Positions 9,199 to 17,340 of a DNA stretch of 64,000 nucleotides are shown one piece after another. This DNA is from JAFEDN01 sp963832945 (GTDB lineage: Bacteria; Pseudomonadota; Gammaproteobacteria; Coxiellales; Coxiellaceae), in NCBI GenBank assembly GCA_963832945.1, contig CAWHVV010000007.1, positions 310,001-374,000 on the forward strand, in the 5' to 3' direction. The notes below the pieces were generated by a model. The model saw only the letters and a list, made by a program, of their open reading frames with translations, had not been told where the DNA came from and searched no databases. The stretch's first letter is position 1. The number at the start of each line of letters is the position of its first letter. Made by a program: the position numbers and the translations under genes.

Positions 9199-11753
9199 AT
9201 CCCTCCAGAAGGTGTCTCCTCCGGGATACCGCGGACTGATTCGATGCCGACTAAATGTTCTCCGGAGGACAGGTTAATTAACCGTACGCCCTGAGTGTTG
9301 CGTCCAATGACCGACACCTCTGCCACCCGAATTCGTACCAGTGTTCCATGGTCACTGATCAACAGAACTTCATCGTCATCATAAACCTGTGTCGCTGCGA
9401 CCACTTTGCCGTTACGCTCACTGATCTGAATGGCGCGCACACCTTGGCCGCCGCGGCCAATCGCCCGGTAATCGCCCAATGAGGTGCGTTGTCCATAACC
9501 ATTGCTGGTGGCAGTGAACAAAGTGCAGCGTTCATCGACGATAATTAAAGTCATGAGTTTTTGCTGGGCTTGATAATTTAATGCCACGCACGCCACGCGC
9601 GGTTCTGACCCATAGGACGTACGGTGGACTCCGGAAAACGAATGGCTTTACCAGCGTCGCTGACCAACATGACTTCCTGATTGCCGTTGGTAATGCCGGC
9701 GCCAATTAAACAATCTCCTTCGTTTAATTCCAGAGCGACTTTGCCGCTAACCCGAACTTTTGCAAAATCACTCAGCGGCACTTTTTTAACAAGGCCTTGT
9801 TGGGTGGCCATAAATACAAAATGGTCGTCTTCGAATTTCTTCACCGGCAAAATCGCGGAAATTTGTTCGTCTTTGGTCAGCGGCAACAAATTGACCATGG
9901 GCCTGCCGCGCGCGGCCCGGCTGCCTTCCGGAACCTCATATACTTTCAGCCAATAAACTTTACCTTGGGTGGAAAAGCATAAGATGGTATCGTGCGAATG
10001 GGCCACCAGCATATTTTTAATAAAATCCTGTTCTTTCATGGCTGTCGCCGCCTTGCCGCGGCCGCCGCGGTGCTGGGCTTCATAGCTGTTCAGGGATTGG
10101 GATTTGATATAGCCTTCCTGGGAAAGCGTCACCACCATGTCTTGTTCGGTAATTAGGTCCGCATTTGTTAAATCTTCATGGGTGTCAAGTATGACCGTGC
10201 GGCGCTTGTCGCCAAATTGCTCTTTGATTAACAGCAGTTCTTCACGGATAATTCGGTGCAGCTCATCCGGTTCGGATAAAATTTTCAGGAGATCCTGGAT
10301 GGTGTTGATAATTTCCAGATATTCACTGGTAATTTTCTCTTGTTCCAGTCCGGTTAAACGGTGCAGACGTAAATCCAAAATCGCCTGAGCCTGCACCGGC
10401 GATAAACGGTAAACCGGTGGGTGCAGCCCATATTCCTCGGCCAGATCTTCGGGACGCGTTTGCCGGGAACCGCTTTTCTCCATTAATTGCGCCACGGTTC
10501 CGGCGGGCCATTCGTGCCGGATTAAGGCTTCTTTGGCTTCGGCAGGGTTTTTAGATGTTTTAATCAGGGCAATTATGGGATCAATATTGGTTAAAGCCAC
10601 CGCTAAACCTTCCAAAATATGCGCCCGGTCCCGCGCTTTACGTAAGTTCATAAATAGTGCGGCGCGTAACCACTTCCCGCCGGTGTTGTAAAAAGGCATG
10701 GATCAATTGCTTAAGATTCATTAGCTTCGGCTGGCCGTTATCCAGAGCCACGATATTAATGCCAAAGACCACCTGTAATTGGGTATGTTTATAGAGGTTA
10801 TTCAGCACAATTTCCGGCTGATCGCCGCGCCGCACTTCAATGACCATACGCATGCCGTCTTTATCGGATTCATCGCGCAAGGCGGTAATGCCTTCTAATT
10901 TCTTGTCTCGCACCATTTCACCAATGCGTTCCAGTAAGCGGGCTTTATTCACCTGATAAGGCAATTCGTGGACAATAATCGATGCTTTGCCGGAATCTTC
11001 AGTTTCAATATCGGCCTTGGCGCGCAGAAAAATACGGCCACGCCCGGTTTTATAGGCTTGGACGATACCCGCGCGGCCATTAATAATTCCGGCGGTGGGA
11101 AAGTCAGGACCAGGAATATAGCTGCATTAAATCTGTTCAATTCCAGTTCCGGATTATCGACGAAGGCGACACAGGCATCAATGACTTCATTTAGATTATG
11201 GGGTGGAATATTGGTCGCCATGCCGACTGCAATACCGGAAGAACCATTCACCAATAAATTAGGTACTCGCGTCGGCAACACCAGCGGGAATTTTTTCGGT
11301 GCCATCATAATTGAGGCCAAAATCAACGGTTTCTTTGTCCAGATCCGCCAATAAGGTATGGGCAAAATGAGACATGCGGATTTCGGTGTAACGCATGGCT
11401 GCCGGCGCGTCGCCATCGACCGAACCAAAGTTTCCCTGCCCATCCACCAACAAATAACGCAAGCTGAAAGGCTGCGCCATGCGCACAATGGTGTCATAAA
11501 CCGCTGTATCGCCATGAGGATGATATTTACCAATCACGTCACCGACAATGCGGGCAGATTTTTTATAAGGCTTATTCCAGTCATTGCCTAATTCCCCCAT
11601 CGCAAACAAAACACGGCGATGGACGGGTTTTAAACCATCACGCACATCCGGCAAAGCACGTCCCACAATAACGCTCATGGCATAATCCAGATAAGATTGC
11701 CTTAACTCATCTTCAATGGTAATCGAGGTTATTTCTTTGGCCAATTGGGTCAT
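9195..11753 (-). CDS. gyrA: DNA gyrase subunit A, reading frame broken
   Basis: The span of 2559 bp is the usual length for GyrA, the subunit that cleaves and rejoins DNA during negative supercoiling. The N-terminus (MTQLAKEITSITIEDEL), the quinolone-resistance segment KYHPHGDTAVYDTIVRM and the catalytic tyrosine in AAMRYTEIRM are present. At least four frame changes occur. One is near 11286-11288, where a GGG run on the plus strand appears one base too long. Others are near 11125-11140, near 10643-10646, and near 9595-9605. Between them every segment continues the expected GyrA sequence, including the C-terminal beta-pinwheel repeats (KNMLVAHSHDTILCF, GQGVRAIQIS). An essential gene cannot lack function four times over, so base-call or assembly errors are the simplest explanation. 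serC follows with an overlapping start. Confidence 0.92.
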
Positions 11754-11820
11754 AATTTATTCCTGCCTGCCTGAAAATTCAGCCTTATATTCTAGCATAC
11801 CGCAATAAATTATCCTATTT

Positions 11821-11876
11821 CCAAAACCCGCACGTGTCATTCCAGCGAAAGCTGGAATGACACGTGCGGGTTTTGG
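11821..11876. terminator. Perfect 26-bp palindrome with GAAA loop
   Basis: Two 26-base arms (11821-11846 and 11851-11876) are exact complements around a GAAA tetraloop. The inner part contains TCATTCCAGC GAAA GCTGGAATGA, a type of dispersed palindrome seen in many proteobacteria. It lies between the stop of the host-attachment-type gene and the gyrA start, both on the minus strand, so as RNA it would sit at the end of the former transcript. Only four T follow on the minus strand (GGGTTTTGG), so it could be a terminator, a REP-like repeat, or both. Confidence 0.6.
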
Positions 11877-11902
11877 TTAATGTCTTGTGTAAAACCTGAT
11901 CC

Positions 11903-12343
11903 CTATTTTAAATTTAATAGTTTGGGCAATTCGTGCGGTTTTTCCTGACTATAATCTTTGTGTACTTCGTGGATATGGGTGTTGTGCAGAGGACGCTCGT
12001 CGATGCATTGGCGCAATAAACCCATAAAATGCGGCCCGGCGACTAAAATTAATTCTTCGTATTGATGCGCGGTTCTGCCTTGCTCCAGCTTGTGAAACAA
12101 TTCGCGGGCAAACACCAGCCCTTCGTGTTGATGCGGATCGGAAGCCTCCACAAAATTGCCATGACCCGCTCCGGCCCGGTATTGACCTTCGCGGTCAGAA
12201 ACCAGATCGCTGTCTTTTTTTCGACTATTGGGATGGTTAAATTCTTCGATCAGCGTCAAGGTCGGTTTGTTGTTCTTCGAAGGGGTGTACCCGTAAAGAG
12301 TTGCATGGCTCGCATTGGAGACCAAAATCCAGGTTTTTTCCAT
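11903..12343 (-). CDS. Host attachment protein family member
   Basis: A 146-residue protein starting MEKTWILVSNASHATLYGY. It contains REGQYRAGAGHGNFV and FHKLEQGRTAHQYEELILVAGPHFMGLL, the pattern of the family annotated as protein required for attachment to host cells (Host_attach). That name comes from plant-associated bacteria. The fold resembles peptide-chain-release-factor-like or Pelota-like domains, and the molecular activity is not established. There is no signal peptide, which argues against a surface adhesin. It is transcribed alone, divergently from the hydrolase at 12400. Confidence 0.8.
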   Translation of the reverse strand: MEKTWILVSNASHATLYGYTPSKNNKPTLTLIEEFNHPNSRKKDSDLVSDREGQYRAGAGHGNFVEASDPHQHEGLVFARELFHKLEQGRTAHQYEELILVAGPHFMGLLRQCIDERPLHNTHIHEVHKDYSQEKPHELPKLLNLK

Positions 12344-12399
12344 AAATCTCTCAAACTCCGTCTTTACTCAAACTTTGAAATTCCGTAGTATAACTGCTT

Positions 12400-13743
12400 A
12401 TGAAAAATATGCAAATAATTGATGCTCTTATTCACGCGCGGTGGGTATTACCTATCGCCCCGCACAATGTCATCCTGCAAAATCATTCCATCGCCCTACA
12501 AGGTGATCGGATAGCCGGAATCGCACCCACGCATGAGGCGGCGCAACAATGGCAAGGACGGCGGGAAATTAATCTGACGGAACATGTACTTATGCCAGGC
12601 CTGGTGAATGCTCACGCCCACACGCCCTCGAACCTGTTTCGGGGCTTGGCGGATGATCTTCCTCTGATGGATTGGCTGACCCAGCATATTTGGCCCGCGG
12701 AGCTGGCGATTTTGAATCCTGAATCCATCGCCGACGGCATGAACCTGGCCATTCTCGAAATGCTGCGCGGCGGCACTACCTGTTTCTGCGACCACTTTTT
12801 CTTCCACGATACGGCTGCGGAAGTGGTGAATGCGACCGGAATTCGCGCCAACATCGGCTTATGGGTCGGCAATGTACCGACTGTTTGGGGTAAAAATGAG
12901 GCGGAGTATTTTGTCAAAGTTGAAGCTACCCTGAATAGGAACGTCTCTCATCCTCGAATTACCTGGTCTTTGGCCCCGCACAGTCCGTACATCGTTACCC
13001 AGGATGCATTCAAAAAAATCAAAAAATTATCAAAACAATTTAATATCCCCATTCATGTTCATATGCATGAAACTCAGGCAGAAATTGAAGACAGTCTCAA
13101 AAAATACGGTAAACGCCCACTGCAATGGCTGGATGAAATGGGTCTGTTGTCTCCGCAGTTAATCTGTGTGCACATGACGCAACTGTCGCCGGATGAAATA
13201 GAGCTGGCCGCTCGAAGAGGGGTGTCCGTGGTTCACTGTCCGGAATCCAATTTAAAATTAGCCAGCGGATTTGCTCCCGTCCATGAATTACTCAAGGCTG
13301 GCGTAACTGTCGCTTTGGGGACTGACGGCGCTGCCAGTAATAATGATCTGGATATGTTTGGCGAGTTGCGCACCGCCGCGCTGCTCTGTAAGGGAATTAC
13401 CCAAAACGCCACCGCCCTGCCCGCCCCCCAAGCCGTGGCCATGGCGACGATTAACGGCGCGAAGGCGTTTGGTCTTGATAAAGAAATCGGTTCGCTCGAA
13501 GTAGGCAAAGCGGCGGACATGATAGCCATTGATTTAAGCTCATATTTTACCCAGCCAATCTATAATCCCGTATCGCATTTAACTTACGCCATGAATCGCC
13601 AGCAGGTCAGCGACGTTTGGATTGCCGGCAAACAGCTATTGAAAAAAGGCGAATTTACGCAAATGGACCCCGCCGGCATTATTGCCAAAGCGCAATACTG
13701 GGCGGAAAAAGCCATGCCATTTCGCTCCCGCGCCAGCCGGTAA
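12400..13743 (+). CDS. mtaD: TRZ/ATZ family amidohydrolase, MTA/SAH deaminase type
   Basis: A 447-residue metal-dependent amidohydrolase of the 5-methylthioadenosine/S-adenosylhomocysteine deaminase group. The metal-binding NAHAHT (His72, His74), the later HVHMHET with substrate and metal residues, and the catalytic ALGTDGAASNNDLDMF are all visible. The family hydrolyses amino groups on purine-derived or triazine rings; salvage of SAH or MTA is the likely housekeeping role. A second ATG three codons in is an alternative start. HMG-CoA lyase follows after 8 bp on the same strand, so the two are probably cotranscribed without an obvious metabolic link. Confidence 0.85.
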   Translation: MKNMQIIDALIHARWVLPIAPHNVILQNHSIALQGDRIAGIAPTHEAAQQWQGRREINLTEHVLMPGLVNAHAHTPSNLFRGLADDLPLMDWLTQHIWPAELAILNPESIADGMNLAILEMLRGGTTCFCDHFFFHDTAAEVVNATGIRANIGLWVGNVPTVWGKNEAEYFVKVEATLNRNVSHPRITWSLAPHSPYIVTQDAFKKIKKLSKQFNIPIHVHMHETQAEIEDSLKKYGKRPLQWLDEMGLLSPQLICVHMTQLSPDEIELAARRGVSVVHCPESNLKLASGFAPVHELLKAGVTVALGTDGAASNNDLDMFGELRTAALLCKGITQNATALPAPQAVAMATINGAKAFGLDKEIGSLEVGKAADMIAIDLSSYFTQPIYNPVSHLTYAMNRQQVSDVWIAGKQLLKKGEFTQMDPAGIIAKAQYWAEKAMPFRSRASR

Positions 13744-13751
13744 AGTGTCAA

Positions 13752-14645
13752 ATGATAGAATTACCCAAACAAATCACGATTGTGGAAGTCAGTCCCCGGG
13801 ACGGACTGCAGAATGAGAGCGTGATCGTACCCACCGCGGTAAAAATTGAATTTATTCGAATGCTCGCAGACAGTGGCCTAAAAATCATTGAAAGCGCCAG
13901 CTTTGTCTCTCCCAAATGGGTGCCGGCGATGGCGGATCATTCCGAAGTTATCGAAGGTATTCAACGTCAGCCTGGCGTCCGTTACCCTGCCCTCGTGCCT
14001 AATCGCCGCGGCATGGAGCTGGCGATCGCGGCGGGAATTAAAGAGATTTCCGTGTTTACCGCGACTTCTGAGACATTTTCCAAAAAAAACGCCAATTGCT
14101 CTTTGAGCGAAAGCATGCACAGAATCGGCGAAGTGATCCAGCTTGCGCAGCGCTATCAAATCCCGGTGCGCGGTTATATTTCCTGTGTGATCGCATGTCC
14201 TTACGAAGGCGCTATTGACCCTCGAAAAACCACCACCGTCGTTAAACAACTCATTGATAGGGGTTGTGAACAAATTTCCTTAGGCGATACCATTGGGGTG
14301 GGTACTCCCGGAGACGTTAAAAAATTACTGGATGTGCTGCTACCGCAAACACCGGTGGATAAAATCGCCGTGCACTTTCACGATACTTATGGTCAGGCGC
14401 TAGCCAATATTTATGTGAGCCTGGAATATGGTATTCATATCATTGACAGTTCCGTAGCAGGTTTAGGCGGTTGTCCTTATGCGCGCAGCGCAACCGGCAA
14501 CGTCGCCACTGAGGATGTGGTTTACATGCTCAACGGCCTCAGCATCGAAACCGGCGTGGATTTGAAAAAATTACTTTCCGCCGGCGCCTTCATTTGCCGG
14601 CGCCTCAATCACCCACCGCGCTCAAAGCTGGGGCAAACGGGTTAA
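13752..14645 (+). CDS. mvaB: Hydroxymethylglutaryl-CoA lyase
   Basis: A protein of about 297 residues in the HMGL-like TIM-barrel family. It cleaves HMG-CoA to acetoacetate and acetyl-CoA, the last step of leucine breakdown. Evidence includes the catalytic SPRDGLQNE near residue 14, VPNRRGMELAIAAG, and the signature SSVAGLGGCPYARSATGN with the active-site cysteine. The ATG at 13752 gives the normal MIELPKQITIVEVSPRDG start; the open frame extends further upstream inside the hydrolase gene. Its acetoacetate could be reactivated by the acetoacetyl-CoA synthetase at 47449. Its 3' end overlaps a vapC remnant on the opposite strand. Confidence 0.93.
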   Translation: MIELPKQITIVEVSPRDGLQNESVIVPTAVKIEFIRMLADSGLKIIESASFVSPKWVPAMADHSEVIEGIQRQPGVRYPALVPNRRGMELAIAAGIKEISVFTATSETFSKKNANCSLSESMHRIGEVIQLAQRYQIPVRGYISCVIACPYEGAIDPRKTTTVVKQLIDRGCEQISLGDTIGVGTPGDVKKLLDVLLPQTPVDKIAVHFHDTYGQALANIYVSLEYGIHIIDSSVAGLGGCPYARSATGNVATEDVVYMLNGLSIETGVDLKKLLSAGAFICRRLNHPPRSKLGQTG

Positions 14646-14714
14646 TCAATTCTATCTCACAATCTGCAAAATCTTTAATATTACGCGTTGCCAGGAAAGC
14701 GTGATGAATTTTAG
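14605..14714 (-). pseudogene. C-terminal remnant of a VapC-type toxin
   Basis: Immediately after the stop of the VapB-like gene, the minus strand can be read as AIAKIHHAFLATRNIKDF followed by ADCEIELINPF, ending at a TGA at 14605-14607. This matches the C-terminal helix and strand of PIN-domain toxins of the FitB/VapC type (LATRNxxDF, then ELINPF). The N-terminal two thirds with the first catalytic acids are missing. The remnant overlaps the 3' end of mvaB. The cognate toxin of vapB has therefore been deleted down to its last 35 residues or so. Confidence 0.6.
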
Positions 14715-14912
14715 CTATCGCAGTCGTAAATTCACTCCGTGCTTTGGCCCAAAATATTTACCAAATACCGCGCTTAAAGATTCAGGAGCTGAAACCGTTT
14801 TGATTAAAATTCTCCGGGCTTCTTCTTCCATAGATATGCCGTCTTTAGCAGCTCGAATCCGTAGACGCCGGTAAATATCTTCGCTTAATTTTCGCACAGT
14901 TAAAGTAGCCAT
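14715..14912 (-). CDS. VapB/FitA-like ribbon-helix-helix antitoxin, orphaned
   Basis: A 65-residue protein beginning MATLTVRKLSEDIYRRLRIRA, then KDGISMEEEARRIL. This is the ribbon-helix-helix DNA-binding segment of FitA/VapB antitoxins, followed by a short toxin-binding tail. Only a C-terminal shred of the toxin gene follows it. It may persist as a silencer of related toxins or simply be decaying. It is divergent from the accessory island that starts with the repeat at 14957. Confidence 0.7.
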   Translation of the reverse strand: MATLTVRKLSEDIYRRLRIRAAKDGISMEEEARRILIKTVSAPESLSAVFGKYFGPKHGVNLRLR

Positions 14913-15135
14913 CTTTTAAAGATAGCAATTTCAGGCATTGCTGTCAAACGACAGCACAGCAATTCCCGCTGGGTACAGCGGCAATTGCTTCCTATTTATA
15001 TCCTGCGCTCGGCGGAGCCGATGCTCGGAATGAAGGGGGAGCGCTGCGCGCTGCTCCCCCTTGCGAACCCCCATCGCGCAGAGAATTTTCTACGAAAATT
15101 ATTTTTCTTTATGAAAAATTAACCATATATTTCAT

Positions 15136-16514
15136 CACTAGTGTCCGGTTTATTTAACTTTGCACCCATTAAAACCTAGTGTTATCAAAGCCTTCAGAGA
15201 ATTTAAGCCTGTCCACGATTTGAATTTCGATTAGTAAAAATCTCCGTTTAAAGTCAATTTAAATACATTTTCTGATTCTTTTATGGCCTACATTTGCGAT
15301 GATTCAAATATCATATTATTTGGGAATCATCATGAATTTAGGTAAAACTCTTTTTGCGCAAATCATGGAATATATTCCATGGAAAACTTTTGGACGAATC
15401 ATTGATCGCTATCAAGGAGATGCCGGCGTACGCACCCTAAACTGTGCCGACGTCTTTCGTTTAATGGCATTTTCACAATTGACTTGGCGTGAGTCCCTTC
15501 GCGATATTGAGGCTTGCTTAACGGCACATCATAAAAAACTTTTTCATATGGGTATAAGAAATATTCCAGCACGCTCTACATTGGCTGATGCTCTGAATAA
15601 ACGTGATTGGCGAATTTATCATGAATTGGCGATGCGTTTAATTTCTCGTGCCAGAAAATTATATGAAAAAGACAAAATGAATATTGAACTTGATGCAACA
15701 ATATATGCACTGGATTCTACAACAATTGATTTGTGTTTGAATTTGTTTGACTGGGCGCCATTTCGTACAACAAAAGCTGCGATAAAAATGCATACGCTGT
15801 TGGACTTGCGTGGTGCAATTCCAGCCTTTATTCACATTAGTGATGGTAAAATGCATGACGTTAAAATACTTGATGTTCTTCCTTTTGAGGCAAACGCATT
15901 TTATGTTATGGATCGTGGGTATGTTGATTTTGCAAGGCTCTATAAAATTCATCAGGCTGGCGCTTTCTTTGTTACGCGATCTAAAAAAAATATGAATGCG
16001 AGACGAATATACTCAACAAAAACCGATCGTTCCACTGGCATCATTTGTGATCAAGTTATTGCAATAAATGGTGTATATGCTTCTAAGGATTATCCAGAAT
16101 ATTTACGCAAGGTACGATTTAAAGATCCAGAAACAGAAAAAAATTTAGTGTTTCTTACCAATAATACAACGTTGCCTCCACTGGTAATTGCTGCGCTATA
16201 CAAAAATCGTTGGCAAGTCGAATTATTTTTCAAATGGATTAAGCAGCATTTGCGAATCAAACGGTTTCTTGGAACAAGTGAGAACGCCGTAAAGACTCAA
16301 ATATGGTCTGCAGTGGCAACTTATGTGCTTATTGCCATCGTTAAGAAAGAACTTCAGCTTAAAACGTCACTCTACACAATATTACAAATTTTATCAGTCT
16401 CAATTTTTGAAAAAACAGGGATTTTATGCGCTTTACAAGCAGATGATAACAGTACACTACCGGAGGACACTTATAACCAATTGAGTTTATTCGATTTTTA
16501 ACCGGACACTAGTG
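15136..16514 (+). mobile_element. IS4-family insertion sequence (DUF4372 type), complete
   Basis: A 1379-bp element with near-identical ends: CACTAGTGTCCGGTT at the left, with its complement at the right ending at 16514. A 9-bp duplication ATATTTCAT lies at 15127-15135 and 16515-16523. It carries one intact transposase gene in the left-to-right direction, so it may still be active. It sits in the AT-rich tail of a structured repeat. The sister repeat at 18529 preserves the uninterrupted target, which confirms both ends and the duplication. Confidence 0.92.
15332..16501 (+). CDS. IS4-family DDE transposase
   Basis: A protein of about 389 residues starting MNLGKTLFAQIMEYIPW. The N-terminal DUF4372 region includes VFRLMAFSQLTWRESLRDIE. 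The DDE catalytic core shows ALDSTTIDLCL (first Asp), FYVMDRGYVDF (second Asp), and the IS4 signature YKNRWQVELFFKWIK, with the Tyr, Arg, Glu and Lys in their usual spacing. It ends TYNQLSLFDF, common in this group. The frame is open through its whole length. The ATG at 15332 is chosen because it begins the conserved family start; the frame extends 33 bases further upstream. Confidence 0.94.
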   Translation: MNLGKTLFAQIMEYIPWKTFGRIIDRYQGDAGVRTLNCADVFRLMAFSQLTWRESLRDIEACLTAHHKKLFHMGIRNIPARSTLADALNKRDWRIYHELAMRLISRARKLYEKDKMNIELDATIYALDSTTIDLCLNLFDWAPFRTTKAAIKMHTLLDLRGAIPAFIHISDGKMHDVKILDVLPFEANAFYVMDRGYVDFARLYKIHQAGAFFVTRSKKNMNARRIYSTKTDRSTGIICDQVIAINGVYASKDYPEYLRKVRFKDPETEKNLVFLTNNTTLPPLVIAALYKNRWQVELFFKWIKQHLRIKRFLGTSENAVKTQIWSAVATYVLIAIVKKELQLKTSLYTILQILSVSIFEKTGILCALQADDNSTLPEDTYNQLSLFDF

Positions 16515-16579
16515 ATATTTCATATACATTTATTTTATTCCCAGCGGGAATTGCTGACGACAGCAAAACAGCTTCCTTA

Positions 16580-16637
16580 TTGACTTTATTTAATTATTCT
16601 CTATAATTAGTACTATAGTCATATAACTATGGTCATA
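16580..16637 (+). promoter_or_regulatory. Strong sigma-70-type promoter and operator repeats for phd-vapC
   Basis: TTGACT at 16580-16585 and TATAAT at 16602-16607 are separated by 16 bases. Directly behind lie two direct repeats, ACTATAGTCATA at 16612-16623 and ACTATGGTCATA at 16626-16637, spaced 14 bp apart. This is a good candidate operator where Phd or the Phd-toxin complex represses its own operon. The promoter starts 15 bp after the target duplication of the upstream repeat, so the repeat insertion stops just short of it. Confidence 0.65.
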
Positions 16638-16653
16638 ATATCGGAAATACCAA

Positions 16654-16884
16654 ATGTTAAAAAAAATAGCAGCGGCTCAATTTAAGGCACAATGCCTGCA
16701 ATTGATGGATAATGTCAAAGAAAAACATATTTCTTTAGTCATTACTAAACACGGTATTCCCATTGCAAAATTGGTTCCTATCGAAGAGACAAAAATTGAT
16801 TTATTTGGCGCACTTAAAGGCACAGTCAACATTAAAGGTGATATCGTCTCCCCCATTGATGAATCCTGGGACGCTGAATCATGA
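16654..16884 (+). CDS. Phd/YefM-family antitoxin
   Basis: A 76-residue protein starting MLKKIAAAQFKAQCLQLMD, with VITKHGIPIAKLVPI. This is the typical beta-alpha-beta Phd/YefM DNA-binding fold, followed by a toxin-binding tail (LFGALKGTVNIKGDI, then PIDESWDAES). It overlaps the toxin gene by four bases (ATGA). It would bind and neutralise the PIN toxin and repress the operon through the repeats upstream. Confidence 0.88.
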   Translation: MLKKIAAAQFKAQCLQLMDNVKEKHISLVITKHGIPIAKLVPIEETKIDLFGALKGTVNIKGDIVSPIDESWDAES

Positions 16885-17294
16885 AGGGATTGCTGTTAGA
16901 TACTCACGTCTGGATTTGGTTAATGGAGGGCGCGGCGAATTTAAGCCGCAAGCATCAAAAAATAGTGAATGAAGCTGCGCAAAATAGTTACGTAGGAATT
17001 GCAGCCATCTCGGCATGGGAAGTGGGAATGCTGGCAATGAAAGGACGCATCCGCCTGGAAAAACCGGTTTTATCCTGGATAAAAGATGCCTTGGCATTAC
17101 CAGGCATTGAATTACTACCTCTGACCCCGGAAATCGCAGTAGAAAGCACGCAACTTCCTAATGATTTTCACGGCGACCCCGCTGACCGGCTGATTATCGC
17201 CACAGCACGCCTGCACCAATTAACTCTATTAACTCATGATGGAAAAATTATAGACTACGCAAAAAAAGATTATATCTCAGCGATCGCAACGTAG
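16881..17294 (+). CDS. PIN-domain toxin, VapC family
   Basis: A 137-residue PIN-domain ribonuclease with all usual acidic residues: Asp7 in LLLDTHVWIW, Glu47 in SAWEVGML, and Asp99 and Asp102 in FHGDPADRLIIATA. VapC-type toxins cleave tRNA or rRNA with magnesium. The gene is full length and paired with an intact antitoxin, so the module looks functional, unlike the two vapC remnants at 14605 and 26389. It lies in the accessory island between the two inverted mobile repeats. Confidence 0.9.
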   Translation: MKGLLLDTHVWIWLMEGAANLSRKHQKIVNEAAQNSYVGIAAISAWEVGMLAMKGRIRLEKPVLSWIKDALALPGIELLPLTPEIAVESTQLPNDFHGDPADRLIIATARLHQLTLLTHDGKIIDYAKKDYISAIAT

Positions 17295-17340
17295 AGAGAT
17301 TGCCTGATCCTTTATTTGTTCCGGCTTTATGTTTTTTTTT

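Larger units (their letters stand above)
14957..16556 (+). mobile_element. MITE-like structured repeat, copy interrupted by an IS4-type element
   Basis: The left terminal inverted repeat CAGCAATTCCCGCTGGG is at 14957-14973 and the right complement is at 16540-16556. The direct duplication ACGACAGCA flanks it at 14948-14956 and 16557-16565. Removing the inserted IS (15136-16514) and one 9-bp duplication leaves a 212-bp element. That sequence is nearly identical, in reverse orientation, to the 216-bp copy at 18529. The internal order is a terminal hairpin, TTATATCC, hairpin 2 with CGGC/GCCG, CTCGGAATGAAG, hairpin 3 with GGGGGAGC/GCTCCCCC-type arms, then an AT-rich tail. It encodes no protein, so it must have moved with a transposase supplied from elsewhere. 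Confidence 0.88.
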
